DNA of 64,000 nucleotides from Brachypodium distachyon. Taxonomy: Eukaryota > Streptophyta > Magnoliopsida > Poales > Poaceae. The first letter of the stretch is position 1. Each line of letters begins with the position of its first letter. This document shows positions 23,277 to 35,067 of the stretch, in pieces. The notes beneath the pieces are model-generated. The model was not told the origin of the DNA. It made no database searches and was given only the letters and a program-made list of their open reading frames with translations. The position numbers and the translations under genes are program-made. The DNA is taken from positions 28,511,001 to 28,575,000 of the forward strand of contig NC_016131.3 of NCBI RefSeq assembly GCF_000005505.3, in the 5' to 3' direction.

Positions 23277-24783
23277 TTTTGAAGAACTACTGTAGCATCG
23301 AGCATCTGAGGGGCAAATAAAGGAGATAGGGACGTGTTGCTTGCCTCCGGCCGGCCGCAGGCCGAGATTCGATGGCGCCTAGGGCACAGGAGGCAGGAGG
23401 GGGGTTTTTTTACCGAGGGTGTGTTCTGATTTCTGAAGTCCTGCACCTTTTCAACGTCCTAGGAGCTAAAAACGTTCCACACAGCTCCTTCTTTCCCAGC
23501 CCATTAACCTAAGTCGGCCCAGCCAGTTCTGTGTTGAGCCTGTTCGCAGGGGGCGGAGACCGGGTCGGGGCTGCGATATTCTCAAAAAAAAATGCAATGG
23601 GGGCTGCGATTGATCTGGCGGGAGATCTGGGATGCGGCCGCCAGACCACTGCTGGCTGCTGGATGGGCGGAGCTCGTGGGCTGCGTGCCATTAGGAGGAG
23701 GCCGGAACAGGACGTGGCAGCAATGGCGGCTGGGGGAGCGGCTCGTCCGGATCGGGTGGAGTGGCTACTAAGGAGATGGAGGCGGTTGCAAGTAATGGCC
23801 TCCCGGCAGCTAGGGTTCCAACCTCTTCCTGCCTTATTTATTTTGTTTGAGATTCCCATCTTTTTTCTGCATGCAGCGTCACGACCTGTATGTGAGACCT
23901 TTTGATAAGGAATCTACGATACCAATTTCATGTCATATAAGTCCCAGTTAAGTGGATCTTCAGTAAATAAGTGGATCTTCTCTGCCAGATCAGTGTGCAT
24001 CTTCCTGCGACCAATACAAAAATTGGTGGGTCTTCAGCAACGAAGGGATCCATACATCCGTGAATGAACTGACGGTTTCTCTCTCTTTAATTTATCTCTG
24101 TTCATAGCATGATCAACAGGTCAATTAATGGGTGGCGGTACATCTTCCTTTTAGCTTAGTTGTTCATGGTATGAACTTGATTGAATTATATATCCATGGA
24201 ATCTGATGCATAAATAAATAGCAATTTGATTGATAGCCATGGAATCAGAATGTTAAACCAGTACAGTGGATTGATGGAGTATCTAGTTGGAAAACTAGAT
24301 TCAAAATGAATCATTCATCAATGACAAACAGAAAGATTAATTCATTGAATTATCTATCATTAATTACAACTGGAATCCTTTGGTGCTGGTCTCTTTTTCG
24401 TAAAAGAACCACATGATTGAATTATCTACGAGCAATTGATTATCCAGCCACAAGCAATGCTCTTTTACTAGTATATTGACATGGAGGTCTCCTTTTCATT
24501 AGTTTGGTGAATTTGCAAGGTACTAAATTTGATTGATAAACAACTTGTTCTGTTAAATTTTAGTAGAATTGGTACTGTTTTTATACAGTTTCTGTTGTGC
24601 TAAAATAGAATCAGCAACGGCTAACACTTCAGCACCAGCGGCGGTGACGGCTACAACTTCAGCACTAGTGGCAACAACGGCAGAACTTCAGCAGAGGCGG
24701 CAAGGGGTGGTTTGGTTAAGATGTTTGTTTGTTTTTTCTGAAAAGAAGGATAACCCCTGGCCGCTGCATTGATTGATGCACAG
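23277..24783. repeat. Flank repeats D1 (copy C) and S (copy C)
   Basis: D1 (23277-23762) equals 5306-5856. 23763-23898 is unique. S (23899-24783) equals copy B and the start of copy A. An exon-like stretch at about 24608-24772, preceded by a possible acceptor, reads Ala/Thr-rich and ends in a stop. No known domain. Confidence 0.72.
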
Positions 24784-25337
24784 AACCATATATATATTAT
24801 TAAAAGTCTAGCGAAACCATCCCACGAAGCCGAACAAAATCGATCAACAAAAGAACAAAGAAAAATAAAATAAAAACTAGGCCAAATGCCTCACGAGAGT
24901 GACTCCAGCAGACTACCACTTACCGTCTAGTAAAAGGTCGACACGTCATGCAATACGAATACGCAAAATTTCATATGCAGAACTCATGGATATGGAAGAT
25001 AAATCGTTATAAAGCACCATCCAGTTACAACATAATTTAACTAGACCACATCCAGGGGTCCATCACAGCGAATATTGTTTTCTGATAGTACCTAAGTTGT
25101 AGCTAGGAGAGAAAAGGTAACCATTTAGAATTTGGAGCCAAACGCTAAGCAGCTTAATTAGTTTGGAGCTAGGAGCGAAAAGCGAAGCAATATAGAGCTA
25201 GGCCAAGGACCGAAAAGCTAAGCATTGTAGCGGACTGGCATTACAAGAGATCTAACTAATCAGGTGATAACAATCCACCCCCGAAATATAAATATTCATC
25301 AGATGAAGTTGGGGGTGTTGAATAAGTAAGTGCCTGT
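24784..25337. other. AHL 3' flank, nothing else recognised
   Basis: AT-rich sequence downstream of the AHL stop codon (minus strand). It probably includes the AHL 3' untranslated region next to 25338. A short direct repeat, ctaggagagaaaagg / ctaggagcgaaaagc, occurs near 25100-25185. Confidence 0.4.
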
Positions 25338-28300
25338 CTAGTTTGGCACAATTCGTAGCTCGCCATGTGATCCTCCATTCATAGCACCCATAGTCTCAGT
25401 GGTACCAGCCTGTCCAAGCTGCTTTTTATCATCACCTTGAAACCTTCCAATGACCACCTGAACATCGGTGCAACAAAGTATAATCCATTAAGAGAAAGCA
25501 CAAGGTCTTCCCTAGTAATACATGTATATTTCGTCAAACGATGCAAATTATCAAAATAAGAAAGAAGCACTGAATAATGTCCACGTGGAAAACTCAAACT
25601 ACTGGTGCCCGAACTTATCTCTAATTTTATACCGGTACAATAATCCACTTGTAGTTTGTGTAATGTCATGTGGTAAAACACTCTTTTTCATGGTTTCTCA
25701 ACACAGGATGCACAGAACCTTGTATTATTCCAATAAAGAGAGCAAGATACAGAAATATGGAAGCTATCAGATATCTGATATAATGAAATATCTTAATTAG
25801 CTGGACTTTTAGAAGCATGCTCATCAAGTGAAAGAGGGTGATTAACCTGAACAGGTGAAGCTGCAATCAGAGGTCCTGCGACTCCACCGCTTAAAAGACG
25901 GCCATCGGTGCAAGAAAGTATAATATTGAGTCCTCCTGTACCAGTGCTCACTCCATCTAATTCTATCGGCACATATGAGCCAGATAAAGAGAGAATCTCA
26001 AAACGACCCTGTACATCGAATGGAAAGAATTATGACATTATTCAGAATATATAGGAAGCAAATCCTGAGGCCAAATTGCAGCAATTCATTTGAAGAACTA
26101 CAAAAGGTACATGCTTGCTTGTAACTTCATGTTCTAATTACCAATTCATCTTTCTTGCTAATTATGTTTGGGTTACAATCAAGCATAACTTGGTGCATCA
26201 CACAGGATGGCACAGAATCATGCAAAACACCACCAATCGACACACTAATAGACCAACGAGCTATGAGGTGAGAATGCCTGAATTGATAGATTAATGAAAA
26301 ATGTAAATGAATACATTAAAAAAAAGCATGAATGACTTAATGATATGTGGCATGCATGGTTTGCATGGCAATTGTATGTTGAGAGAAATCATGTAGTGGA
26401 TCCAGTGCTCCTATTTAGATATAGAAGATTCTCAATCATGTTTCATATCGGAATACTATGATTAAATCTTGATAATCCAGAGATCATCATAAGAGTGGGA
26501 CAGCTAGCTTACCTCTCCAACTTGGACTATGATAATCTGAGGATATAACCCAGTCATACCAGATCCTGATCCTGCCAAAAAAGAAAAAGAAATCCATTTC
26601 AAATTAAGCATATTTGAAAATGTGTCGTAACATTGGCAAACTGACGATGAACAAGACAAGCAAAAGAGAATATACCATGGTTGAATGAAATGCCTTTAAC
26701 TCATCTATCTTGTCACTGTCAAGGTGATCCACCATGCTCTTAGCCAACTTAGACTCCAAGATCTGGTCGCCATCCAATTGATCTACCACATGGTTGTCCA
26801 CCTTTTGCTTGCCGCAACGGAGACGGGCAGACCGACGCAACACCGACATGACGAAGAATGGATAGCGGAAGGATGAGGGGTGGAGCGAGGCTGGGAGGAG
26901 GACGGCGGCGCGAGGCGGCAGAGGACAGGGGGAGAAGAGGATAGGCGGCGGCGGATCCGGGAAGAAGAGTGGACGGGGGAAGGGAGATGGGGCAGCAAAG
27001 GGGAGAAGAAGGTTTTTATACCGCATTCCGAAAACCTAAAGCCCATTGGGTCCAAAATTTCCTTTCCAAGTAGGCCTAGAAATAACTCTTGGCAAACCGT
27101 GTCCTCTCTAAAATGCAAGCAAAATACTAAGTCCTCTTGTATGAGTGCTCAGTCTGTCTCTTTCTATTGGCAGATATGAGCCAGACAAAGAAAGAATGTC
27201 AAAACAACCCTGTACATCAAATGGAAAGAATTATGACATTATTCAGAAAGGAAGCAATCTTGAGGCCAAACTGCAACAATTTATTTGAAGATCTTGTAAT
27301 GCCATGCTCTAATTACCACTCACATTTCATTTTTCTTGCTAATTATGTGTGTTCGATTGGAGCTGAGGTGAAATTTGAAAAGCATATCAGAAAAATAGGT
27401 ATTTCAGGTGTATATATTTCAAGCTTAAACAATCGAGCGAACCTCGTATGTAATTGTTTGAGGAGAAAAAGAAGCTGATGCCCGAACTGTCACATTGGAT
27501 ACGGCACCTATGGCAGACATGATACAAACTGCCCATCCATTCCCAGAAAAGGACATGATTTTCTCTGCTGCATCCTGAAATCAGGGGTGTCTAGCTGTTA
27601 GCATTTTGAGATCGACACAAAGTCTGGTTGAACATAGAACTTATTTTAGACAGCTAGGGTGAGAAGCATAGAAAACCAATCAACAAGAGGATCAAACTGA
27701 AGGAAAACAAATAATATAAGAGGTTTTAAATAGACGTTAACCTTGGATACTACGAAGGGAAAAAGTGAAAGAAAAAAGAATTATCTGTTGCAGAGAGAGG
27801 CAACAAAGCAGCAGGATCATACTGGCCAGACCAAGATTAACTTATATTCAAAGTTTATAAAAATTCAAATAAAGAGATCATGGAAAAAATATAAGTAAAT
27901 ACCTGCTCACATGTGGTACTTAAGTACATATTTGCTCATCAAATAAAATGAAGGAACACTTATCATGTACACATAAAAGGAGGCTACGTTAATTCTCAAT
28001 CGGATATTCCATATCAATCGGAATTCTATAACTCTTAAAGAGTGAATTCTATTTTTTACCCGTAGTTTGATCTTTTTGACACAAATTACCCCATTTAGCA
28101 GGAATTCTCCGATTTTACCCCATTTAGTGAAACATGTGCCTATTTTTACCCCATTGAATTTTTTGGGTTAACTATTGACTGACTGGGTGGTCGTCCTCGT
28201 GAGCTCGGATAGTTGTTAATCGCGGAGCAGCTTCCTGGCTAGACGGACAATGAGATCACATCAGTTGTTGATTCCGTCCATATATGCGCACATCACAGCA

Positions 28301-29395
28301 AACATTAGCGGACCATTTGCCTTTGCTGCGACCTTGCCATGCGTAATGGCCGGGAGGCCTTCGTGCCTGCCGGCGTCGCCGACACGGGGTTGGGGTGAGG
28401 GGGGGCTCTGGTATATCAGGCCACTGGAGGAGGGCCAGTATAGTGCTGTAGGAAAATACGTACGCCATCTTGAACCGTGAAAAAAAATCTGAGTGGGGTA
28501 AAAAATGGCACAAGTTTCACTAAATGGGTAAAATAAAAGAATTTCTGCTAAATGGGGATAATTTGTGTCAAAAAGATCAAACTAGGGGGTAACAAATGGA
28601 ATTCGCTCATAATTAAATCTTGATAATTCACGCACATCATCATAAGTGACAATGTTACCTCACCAGCTTGGACTATGATAACCTGAGGATATAATCCAGT
28701 CACACCAGATCCTGCCCAAAAAAAAATCCATTTCAAATGAAGCATATTTGAAAAATGTGTCATAACTCATAACGCTGGCAAAATGACGAACTAACGCGCG
28801 CTAGCTGAGCCAAGCTATATGATCTGAATGCAATGGAATATTTTAGCATTTCAGGAATTGAACATGATTTCAACACTTATTACTCCATCCCCCAAATCTT
28901 AACCAAACAAACATCATAGAATTGTCAGGGCATAAAGGTAATTACCCAAAATATGCCATGCCCTACAACCTAAACAAGCAAGAAAGAACTACTACCTGTC
29001 GCTGGCACCTTCGGCCCCGTCCTGCCGGTGGAGCTCGGTGGCCGGCCCCTCTTCTTGACCCGCTGCTTCGAATTCCCTGATGGTGATGGCTGCAGCGGGG
29101 ATGACAGCGCTGGGGGCACCAGCTGGGGATTCGCCAGGCCAGGGGGCAAGGCAGGGGCAGCACCAGCTGGCTGCGGTGCTGGCAAGATGGCCAGTGGCAG
29201 GCTATACTTGCGCGGATCAACGCTCGCGCTTTTGGCCGGCGCAGAGCAGGTCTGCAGCGGTGGCTCCGGAGGCTGCGCGGGGCTGTCGGCCGGGGCGCCG
29301 ACGGTGGATTGCAACTGCAGCTCAGCCTTGGGCGGGCTCTTGTTCAAGTCTATACCTAGACCTAAACCCACGCCATATGTTGCTTCCGCCGACAT
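25338..29395 (-). CDS. AT-hook motif nuclear-localised protein (AHL), five exons, 288 aa
   Basis: AHL proteins are nuclear regulators that bind the minor groove of AT-rich DNA and form trimers through their PPC (DUF296) domain; they restrain growth and affect flowering. Exons on the minus strand: 29395-28996, 28711-28659, 27574-27443, 26008-25847 and 25457-25338. All have GT-AG borders, and the coding total is 867 bp. Residues 1-110 are Pro/Ala-rich. The AT-hook RGRPP is at about 116-120. The PPC domain runs from about 140 to 260 with GLYPQVIIVQAGE, AIGAVSNVTVR, GRFEILSLSGSY and GGVAGPLIAASPVQVVIG, and the protein ends ELRIVPN. I chose the ATG at 29393-29395 because no upstream ATG is in frame. 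The Gly-rich contact motif usual between the two halves of PPC is altered (SFSGNGWAVCIM). Introns hold a Mutator-like element and partial exon copies. This is the only intact AHL copy here. Confidence 0.88.
26513..26571 (-). other. Spare copy of AHL exon 2 inside intron 3
   Basis: On the minus strand this reads SGMTGLYPQIIIVQVGE, nearly the same as exon 2 (28711-28659). It keeps a GT donor (gtaagc) and two possible AG acceptors, giving 53 or 59 bp. The real exon 2 is also 53 bp. If used, it joins in phase to exon 4 but would skip exon 3. Confidence 0.7.
26676..26849 (-). other. Gene-start-like segment in AHL intron 3 (58-codon first exon)
   Basis: The minus-strand ATG at 26849 opens MSVLRRSARLRC followed by an acidic/Lys-rich part with a repeated HL/QLD motif (VDQLDGDQI, VDHLDSDKI). 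It ends at a GT donor at 26675. A TATAAAA (27011-27017, minus) lies about 165 bases upstream, with pyrimidine-rich leader between. It looks like the promoter and first exon of another gene copied into the intron. I do not recognise the protein. Confidence 0.45.
27140..27330 (-). repeat. Decayed copy of AHL exon 4 and flanking intron
   Basis: Matches 25955-26165. The exon part reads CFDILSLSGSYLPIE on the minus strand, after an acceptor-like tacag, and then diverges with no usable donor. Together with the spare exon 2, it points to an old internal duplication of the AHL gene. Confidence 0.65.
28040..28608. mobile_element. Mutator-like non-autonomous element in AHL intron 2
   Basis: Inverted ends of about 110 bp start gagtgaattctattttttac and end with its near complement (aacaaatggaattcgctc). 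Flanking 9-mers actcttaaa and ataattaaa agree at six of nine positions, as expected for an old 9-bp duplication. The 350-bp middle is GC-richer and has no transposase. Confidence 0.7.
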
Positions 29396-29996
29396 GCTTC
29401 CTCGACCAGACACAAAGAACCTAAGAGACTCTGAGATCTAAGAGACTCTCTCAGATCTAGGGTGAAAATAAAGAGAAATAGGACTAGCCACAAAATGGAG
29501 AATGAAGAAAGCCAGAACATGGATATCTATTACTACATGCTAAAAGTACAACGGGCAACATATGTTCGTTGGGCTAGCACTAAACATAAAATTGGTTTCA
29601 GACCCACCTAGGCCCATTATGCTACATTTAGGACCGAGATATATTTGTTGGTTTGGCTAGCATTAAAAATCAAATTGGTCTAAGGCTCGCCTAGGTCTAA
29701 TATGTTTCGCTCAAGAAAAAACCCTAGGTCCAATATGCTGCGGTTAGTGTTAAGTCTTGTGAACTCTCTAGCTAGAGAAACGAGAGGACCAAATATATAG
29801 TTGAACGGTTAATCCCCCACCCAAAAGAAATGAAAGCATATCGAAATTTAAAAGGAAGCAAGTCATTAGTACATATGCATATTCAGTTATTGACACTCCT
29901 AGAGAAATAGAAGAACCACAAGGAAACACCTCAACAATATCTTGTGAAGCTTCTCTTCGAAATTTCAAAACGTGAAGCAAGTGATTAATACATAGA

Positions 29997-31001
29997 TTAT
30001 GTATTCTTTCCCATACCTAAACAATTTGCTTCTCTCCCATTCTTATATGTTTGCTCGTGAATAATTATTATGCCTAGTAATCGTTTCTGTCCAGTGATGT
30101 TTGCATAAACGAAAATACTAAAAATATTGCTTTGTCTGTTACAAATTCCAAAATCAGTTTGTGTGATCTAGCTTTAACCGAGCATCGTTGTCGTTGCCTA
30201 GTCCCTGTAGAGAACCTCGACAAAAACTGCTATATTTGCTTTGATCAGAAGGCAAACCAATCGATCAGTGCAGAATAAATCAGCAATCACCGTTTGCATG
30301 TTGAGCCACTCCGTTCGCCTGTTGAACCAATCGTAATGGCTAGTCGAAATTAAAGGTTGAGTAAAATACACCACAGGTCCTAAAACTATCGAGGTGTGCC
30401 AAGTGAGTCCTAATTCTATCAAAGTGCATATTTGGATCCTAATTCTTTGTAAGTTGTTCACGTGTGGTCCTATTCAAGCTTGAACCGCTGCTGACCGGCC
30501 AGGTGGCAAGTTGACTACCACGCTGGCTAACTATTAGGGTCGCTAGAAATTGCAAATAGGCCCAACATTACAATTTTACTCATTCAACGGTCCTTTCCCC
30601 GATTATCCCTACCCCGCTCGTAGCAGAGGCGACACGGCGGAATATTCTAGGGTTTCCCCTCCGGCGAGCTTTGAAGGGGGCCGACGACACGGGCGGCTCA
30701 AGAAATGGGAAGAAGAAAGATAAGAAGGAGAGAAAATTTGCAAACTGCAGTCTCCGTTCTGTATAAGGGGGTTTCTGCACAATTCCAGACCATGGGCACA
30801 GCGGGAAAACTCCCGTCCAACGAACTTGGCCGACGTGGAAGCAGTCAACTTGCCACCTAGCCAGTCAGCAGCGGCTTGGGCTCGAATAGGACCACGTCTG
30901 AACAACCTACAAAGAATTAGGATCCAAATATGCACTTTGATAGAATTAGGACTCACTTGACACACCTCGAATAGTTTTAGCACATGCGGTGCATTTTACT
31001 C
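29997..31001. mobile_element. Insert in copy 2, carrying a long inverted repeat
   Basis: tacataga flanks the insert on both sides (29989-29996 and 31002-31009), and copy 1 has a single empty site. Inside, 30359-30500 and 30830-31001 are inverted copies (gagtaaaatacaccacaggt against its complement-like cacatgcggtgcattttactc), typical of Mutator-like or foldback elements. The middle (30600-30780) has an ORF on the minus strand without recognisable domain. Confidence 0.65.
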
Positions 31002-31244
31002 TACATAGAACTCCAGAGAAACGAGAGGAACCTCACGCACAAATTTCAGAAAGAGGTCTCGGTAGAAATCCAGAACTGGGTGCACACGCCCGTTCTCCCC
31101 TTCTCTGGAAATCAAGAACAGTTAATCCAACCAAGGAGGAGGCTTTTTAATTGGACAATCATGAGTTTGTTCACTGCAATGCATCATAGCACAGATATGA
31201 TGTAGATATATACAGACACGCAAACCAGTATCTTTGGATTGGAA

Positions 31245-31604
31245 ATCTGTCAAATAATCAGTAGTACTAATGGTGCATCGCGGGAGAGAGCGAGGACCAT
31301 TGGATTGATCACCCTATGGGAGCTATGGCTGAAGAGGAATAGGCGAATTTTCCAGGACAAAGATCTCCCTCAGGACCGCCTGCTTCAGAAGAATTTTGAT
31401 TCCGTGACTCTGTCCAGCTTTGGGGAATGGCTAGGCGAAGCCTTCCAATGCCGCCAGAGAAGTTTTTGGGTGCTAGGCCCTGGGCAGCTGCCCTTTTTTT
31501 TTGTTTGGCTGCCGCCAGAGTGTTGTGCTCCTTACATTGTACTGAAATCTGTTCGTCTTTTAAAAAAGTTTAGCATGTGTACAGTTTCCCAACAATTTTT
31601 CTGA
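31245..31604 (+). mobile_element. LINE ORF2 C-terminal remnant, copy 2
   Basis: The frame is open and reads RARTIGLITLWELWLKRN followed by RRIFQ, the conserved end of plant LINE ORF2 proteins. Only the last 110 or so codons remain. It is the partner of 1640-1965. Confidence 0.7.
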
Positions 31605-31954
31605 ACTGTGCAATCTACTTAATTTTTGTGCCATACTCAGGACGATCGATCGATTCCGATACTCAGCATCATGCCCAGTCTCCTCACCTCTGCTTCTTTC
31701 TGACTTCGTGTTTTCTTTCTTCTCTATCTTTCTTCCATTTTTTGTTGCAGTACTTCAGATGTACTGCATGCATGTAGTGTTTTCCTTTGCGTTTGTTCCA
31801 AAACCAACACTAACCTCACTGTGCACCCAACCATATCGTCGTGGCCCTAGGTGGGACTCGGAACTCGACTCGCGTGGCTGGCCACTGCGCTAGGCGCAGG
31901 TATTTGGCTCTTTTGAATTCGACTCTTCTATTCAATTCATTTTTTCTATCATAG

Positions 31955-32340
31955 GTCCATGAGGTACCGTGTTTCGATGATTTTTTGTACTGTGATTTTG
32001 TCTGCTATGAGCTCATGTATACGGTCTCGATATGACGAGTTACTTTAAATTAAGGTACATGTGACTTACCATCATGTACCCATGGTACATGACGAGGTAC
32101 TAATTTTTGATAATTTTTTGTGATGTGAATTTTTTCTTGGTAAGGGACGTACAATTATGTGTTCATGTACACATTATTTACGGACGATGTACTAAGTTTT
32201 GATGAGTGGGTACTCGTCATGTACCTTAATTTATTTGTCGTGTACCTTGATGTACCCGTCATAATCTGACACGTAACACAAATTGATAAAGTACTTATCA
32301 GGTACAAGAATGTACTCACAAACGAACCGGTACAATAGTT
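31955..32340. repeat. GTAC-dense tract
   Basis: About 17 GTAC tetramers occur in under 400 bp, mostly as catGTACC or GGTACatg, against one or two expected. The unit spacing is irregular, so it is not a simple tandem repeat. It may be the decayed core of an unknown element or a cluster of protein-binding sites. Confidence 0.6.
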
Positions 32341-32810
32341 GGAAGAAAAATATGATCGCATGCGAAAAGGAGCCAGCCTGTCAAATGCAAAATGTTAGAG
32401 AGAAAATGAGAAAAAGGGAGGCACAAAAGAGAGAGAAACAAAAGGAGAAAAGTTGTGAACGGTCACATCAGAGAGAAGAGACAAGCAATGCTTGCTATCT
32501 TAATCATCTCTCATTAATTTAAGACACATTAAATGTGTGCTTCCATGTGCGAAATGAGTGACCGGTACGGTGGTGGTAGATACCCTCGGGGCTACATAGA
32601 GAACCTGCAAGGAACCTAAACGAACAGATCCTAGTGGCGGGCACGGCAGTCTTGGCTCCGAAAATTCACAGAGTAGCAAATCTCGTCAAACCAGGTCGAC
32701 ATCCGTCAGTGGAGCGAGCTTCTAGTGCTGAGATCAGTTGCCTTCACACACGATGCTGAAGAAATACTAAATACTACAGCTAAGTCTACCAAATCATGAC
32801 GTGGGAGATT

Positions 32811-35067
32811 GATTAAAATGCACCGTTAGTCAATGAGTTTGAGTTGGCGGTGCAATCTAGTCCTTATACTCCGAAAATGTTCGTTTGAGTCATCGGACTA
32901 AAAAATACGATGCAATACGATCCTATACGACCGAAAGATACGTATTTTGCTGATGTGACGGCTTTCTGACGACAAGGCCCACAAACTGACAGATATTGGG
33001 TAAGGAATATTTTTACAGAAATCTCCCAAGAAACTGTCTCCTTCGAGCCAAATCCTATATAGTCGCGGCGGGCCTGCTTCCTAAATTTGCTCCCGTCTCA
33101 TATGAATTGTCCAGATTTTTTTTGTCTAGCCCGCCGCTTCTTCTTCCTTGACACCCCACGTCTTCTCTCTGAGAAAGCTTTTATGGAGGACTGGAGGTCA
33201 CGTCTTCTTCCCCTACTCCACTGTACTCGCCATGGGCTGCAGTTACGCCGTGGCCAACGTTGCCGGACTCAACAGGCACGGCCACGCTGTTGACCATCCC
33301 TGCGGCCACACGTTGTTTGCGCAACTGCCCTGCCGCACACCCGCATCGGAGGCATGCATCCGTCGGGTTCCCAACGGGCAGTGCGCGCGCCACACGCCGG
33401 AGAGGCGGAGACTGTGTTGAACACACCTCTGCCATCAGAATCTCCGTCTCCCGCGCACGACCTTTGCCTCCGCTCACACCACGACTCTTGGGTAACTCAC
33501 TTAAGCAATTGGCTGTAGATAGCACGTAAACTGTCGGCTTCGGGGATAAGGGGGTATCCCGGGACCGCCTTCCCAGGAATGGTCTTTCCGTGAGCCCGGT
33601 GTCTGTTCTCTCCTTTCCCAGACCTGGAGCCGCAAGAATCCGCGTGGGCGCCTGGTCTGATCCCGGGGAGAGAACATGTCACTGCTTACCTCAGCCGGTC
33701 CAAGGCTCCCACTTTAGCGCCCACGAGCCAGGACTGGTACGAATCTGCCCGTTCAGAGGCGTTCTTGGGACTGTCCTGCTGCGGTGTAACGCTCGTCGGC
33801 GAGGATTGCAGGCTGGGTGTGGCAGGTTCACTTTTACCTTTTGACTAGCCAACTTACATGTCGCACGTCTATCACCGTTTTGGCCCAGACAAGTCCGACT
33901 TCCCAGCGTTCCGTACCGGTACAGATCACTTTGGACAGAAGCCACACAGTAGGCGGACAGCTTCACATTCGACTTGTAGCGAGGATGTTCTTCTGTAGCA
34001 GCACGCATGCCGTGTGCCCTAGTTCGCCACTATGGTGTCCCCTTGAACTATAAAAAGAGGTCCATGGCTTCCACCCAAAAAAGGTTGGCATCAGGGTTAG
34101 TCCAGACATAGGGAGCTCAAGATAGGAGAAGGGTTGGGGTTCCGACCGCCGGAGAAGAGCACCGTCTGCTTCTTCCTCCTCCCCGGGCCGCCGTAGTTTA
34201 GGCTAGAGCTCGCCGCTCCGAGTGCTTCTTGTAACCTTTCCTTGATCCAGCCACCACCATCAATAAACACTCAAAACAGGATATAGGGTATTACACCTCC
34301 GGGTGGCCCAAACCTGGGTAAACAATTGGAGTCAAGGTACTACCGGTGAAGTTCGGGGCGCTTCTCGCGCCACTCTACGTAAACAAAAAAGGGGGTGCTT
34401 GCACTCACGGTGTCCATGCCCGCACACGCGACATGAACTTATTCAAGCAGTGATTTATCTAGTAAGACGAGGAGAATGTCATGAATTAGTTTTTCTTGGA
34501 TGAGAATTAGTAGATGGTCATTGGGCCGCCTTTCCCGACATCCTGTGCAGGACGACGATCGAAAGGCTCCTGCTGCCTCCGTCGCTCGGCTCCTCCATCC
34601 ACTCCCGCCTCGTCGACGATGATGAAGACCGGCTCCTGCTGCCTCTGCCTCCACCGCTCGGCCGCTGTCCAACGCGTGGTACGCTACGCCGGCACGTAGG
34701 CGGAACTGGATGGGACACGGCATGGGTGGAATTGCGGCAGCGTGGGCAGGGGTGGCTGAGGGGCTGCCGGAGCGGCGGCACAGGGAGGGGGTAGGCAGAC
34801 GCGGTTGGTCAAGGCGCGGGCGGGCATGGGCGTGTTCTGTTTACCGTTTGTGGGCCAAGTATGTCAGAGAACTGTTACGTCAGCAAAATACATATCTCTA
34901 TGTCGTAAATGATCGTATTGCAGCGTATTTTTTAGTTCGATGATCCAGACGAGCGTTTTTAGAGTATAATGACTAGATTGCACGGCCAACTCAAGTTCAA
35001 GGACTAACAGTGCATTTTACTCATTCCAGGGGCAAGTCAAGTTCATGAGTAACGGTGTATTTCACTC
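32811..35067. mobile_element. Mutator-like element with 9-bp target duplications
   Basis: The ends are inverted over about 145 bp: gattaaaatgcaccgttagt at the left, and its near complement in two nested versions at the right (acagtgcattttactc and acggtgtatttcactc). Flanks are tgggagatt (32802-32810) and tggtagatt (35068-35076), eight of nine bases alike. Inside are an LTR-like block and GC-rich pieces (33080-33480, 34500-34830) that look like captured host sequence. No transposase is present. Confidence 0.75.
33532..34376 (+). mobile_element. Solo-LTR-like block inside the Mutator-like element
   Basis: It starts TGTCGGCTTCGGGG, has a promoter-like ctataaaaagagg (34049-34061) and aataaaca (34262-34269), then gggtattacacctccgggtg. 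This order is seen in grass Gypsy LTRs. acgtaaac occurs directly before it (33524-33531) and at 34377-34384, but the block would not end in CA, so the right border is uncertain. Confidence 0.5.

Larger units (their letters stand above)
27556..31836. repeat. Segmental duplication, copy 2 (partner 1-2585)
   Basis: Contains AHL exon 3, exon 2, exon 1, the AHL promoter and the LINE tail. It keeps the part missing from copy 1 (27880-28945) and has its own extra insert at 29997-31001. Confidence 0.85.

Noticed and set aside
30580..30983. Minus-strand frames of 66 and 124 codons
   Set aside because: Located inside the inverted-repeat insert; no domain and the ends fall in the inverted arms.
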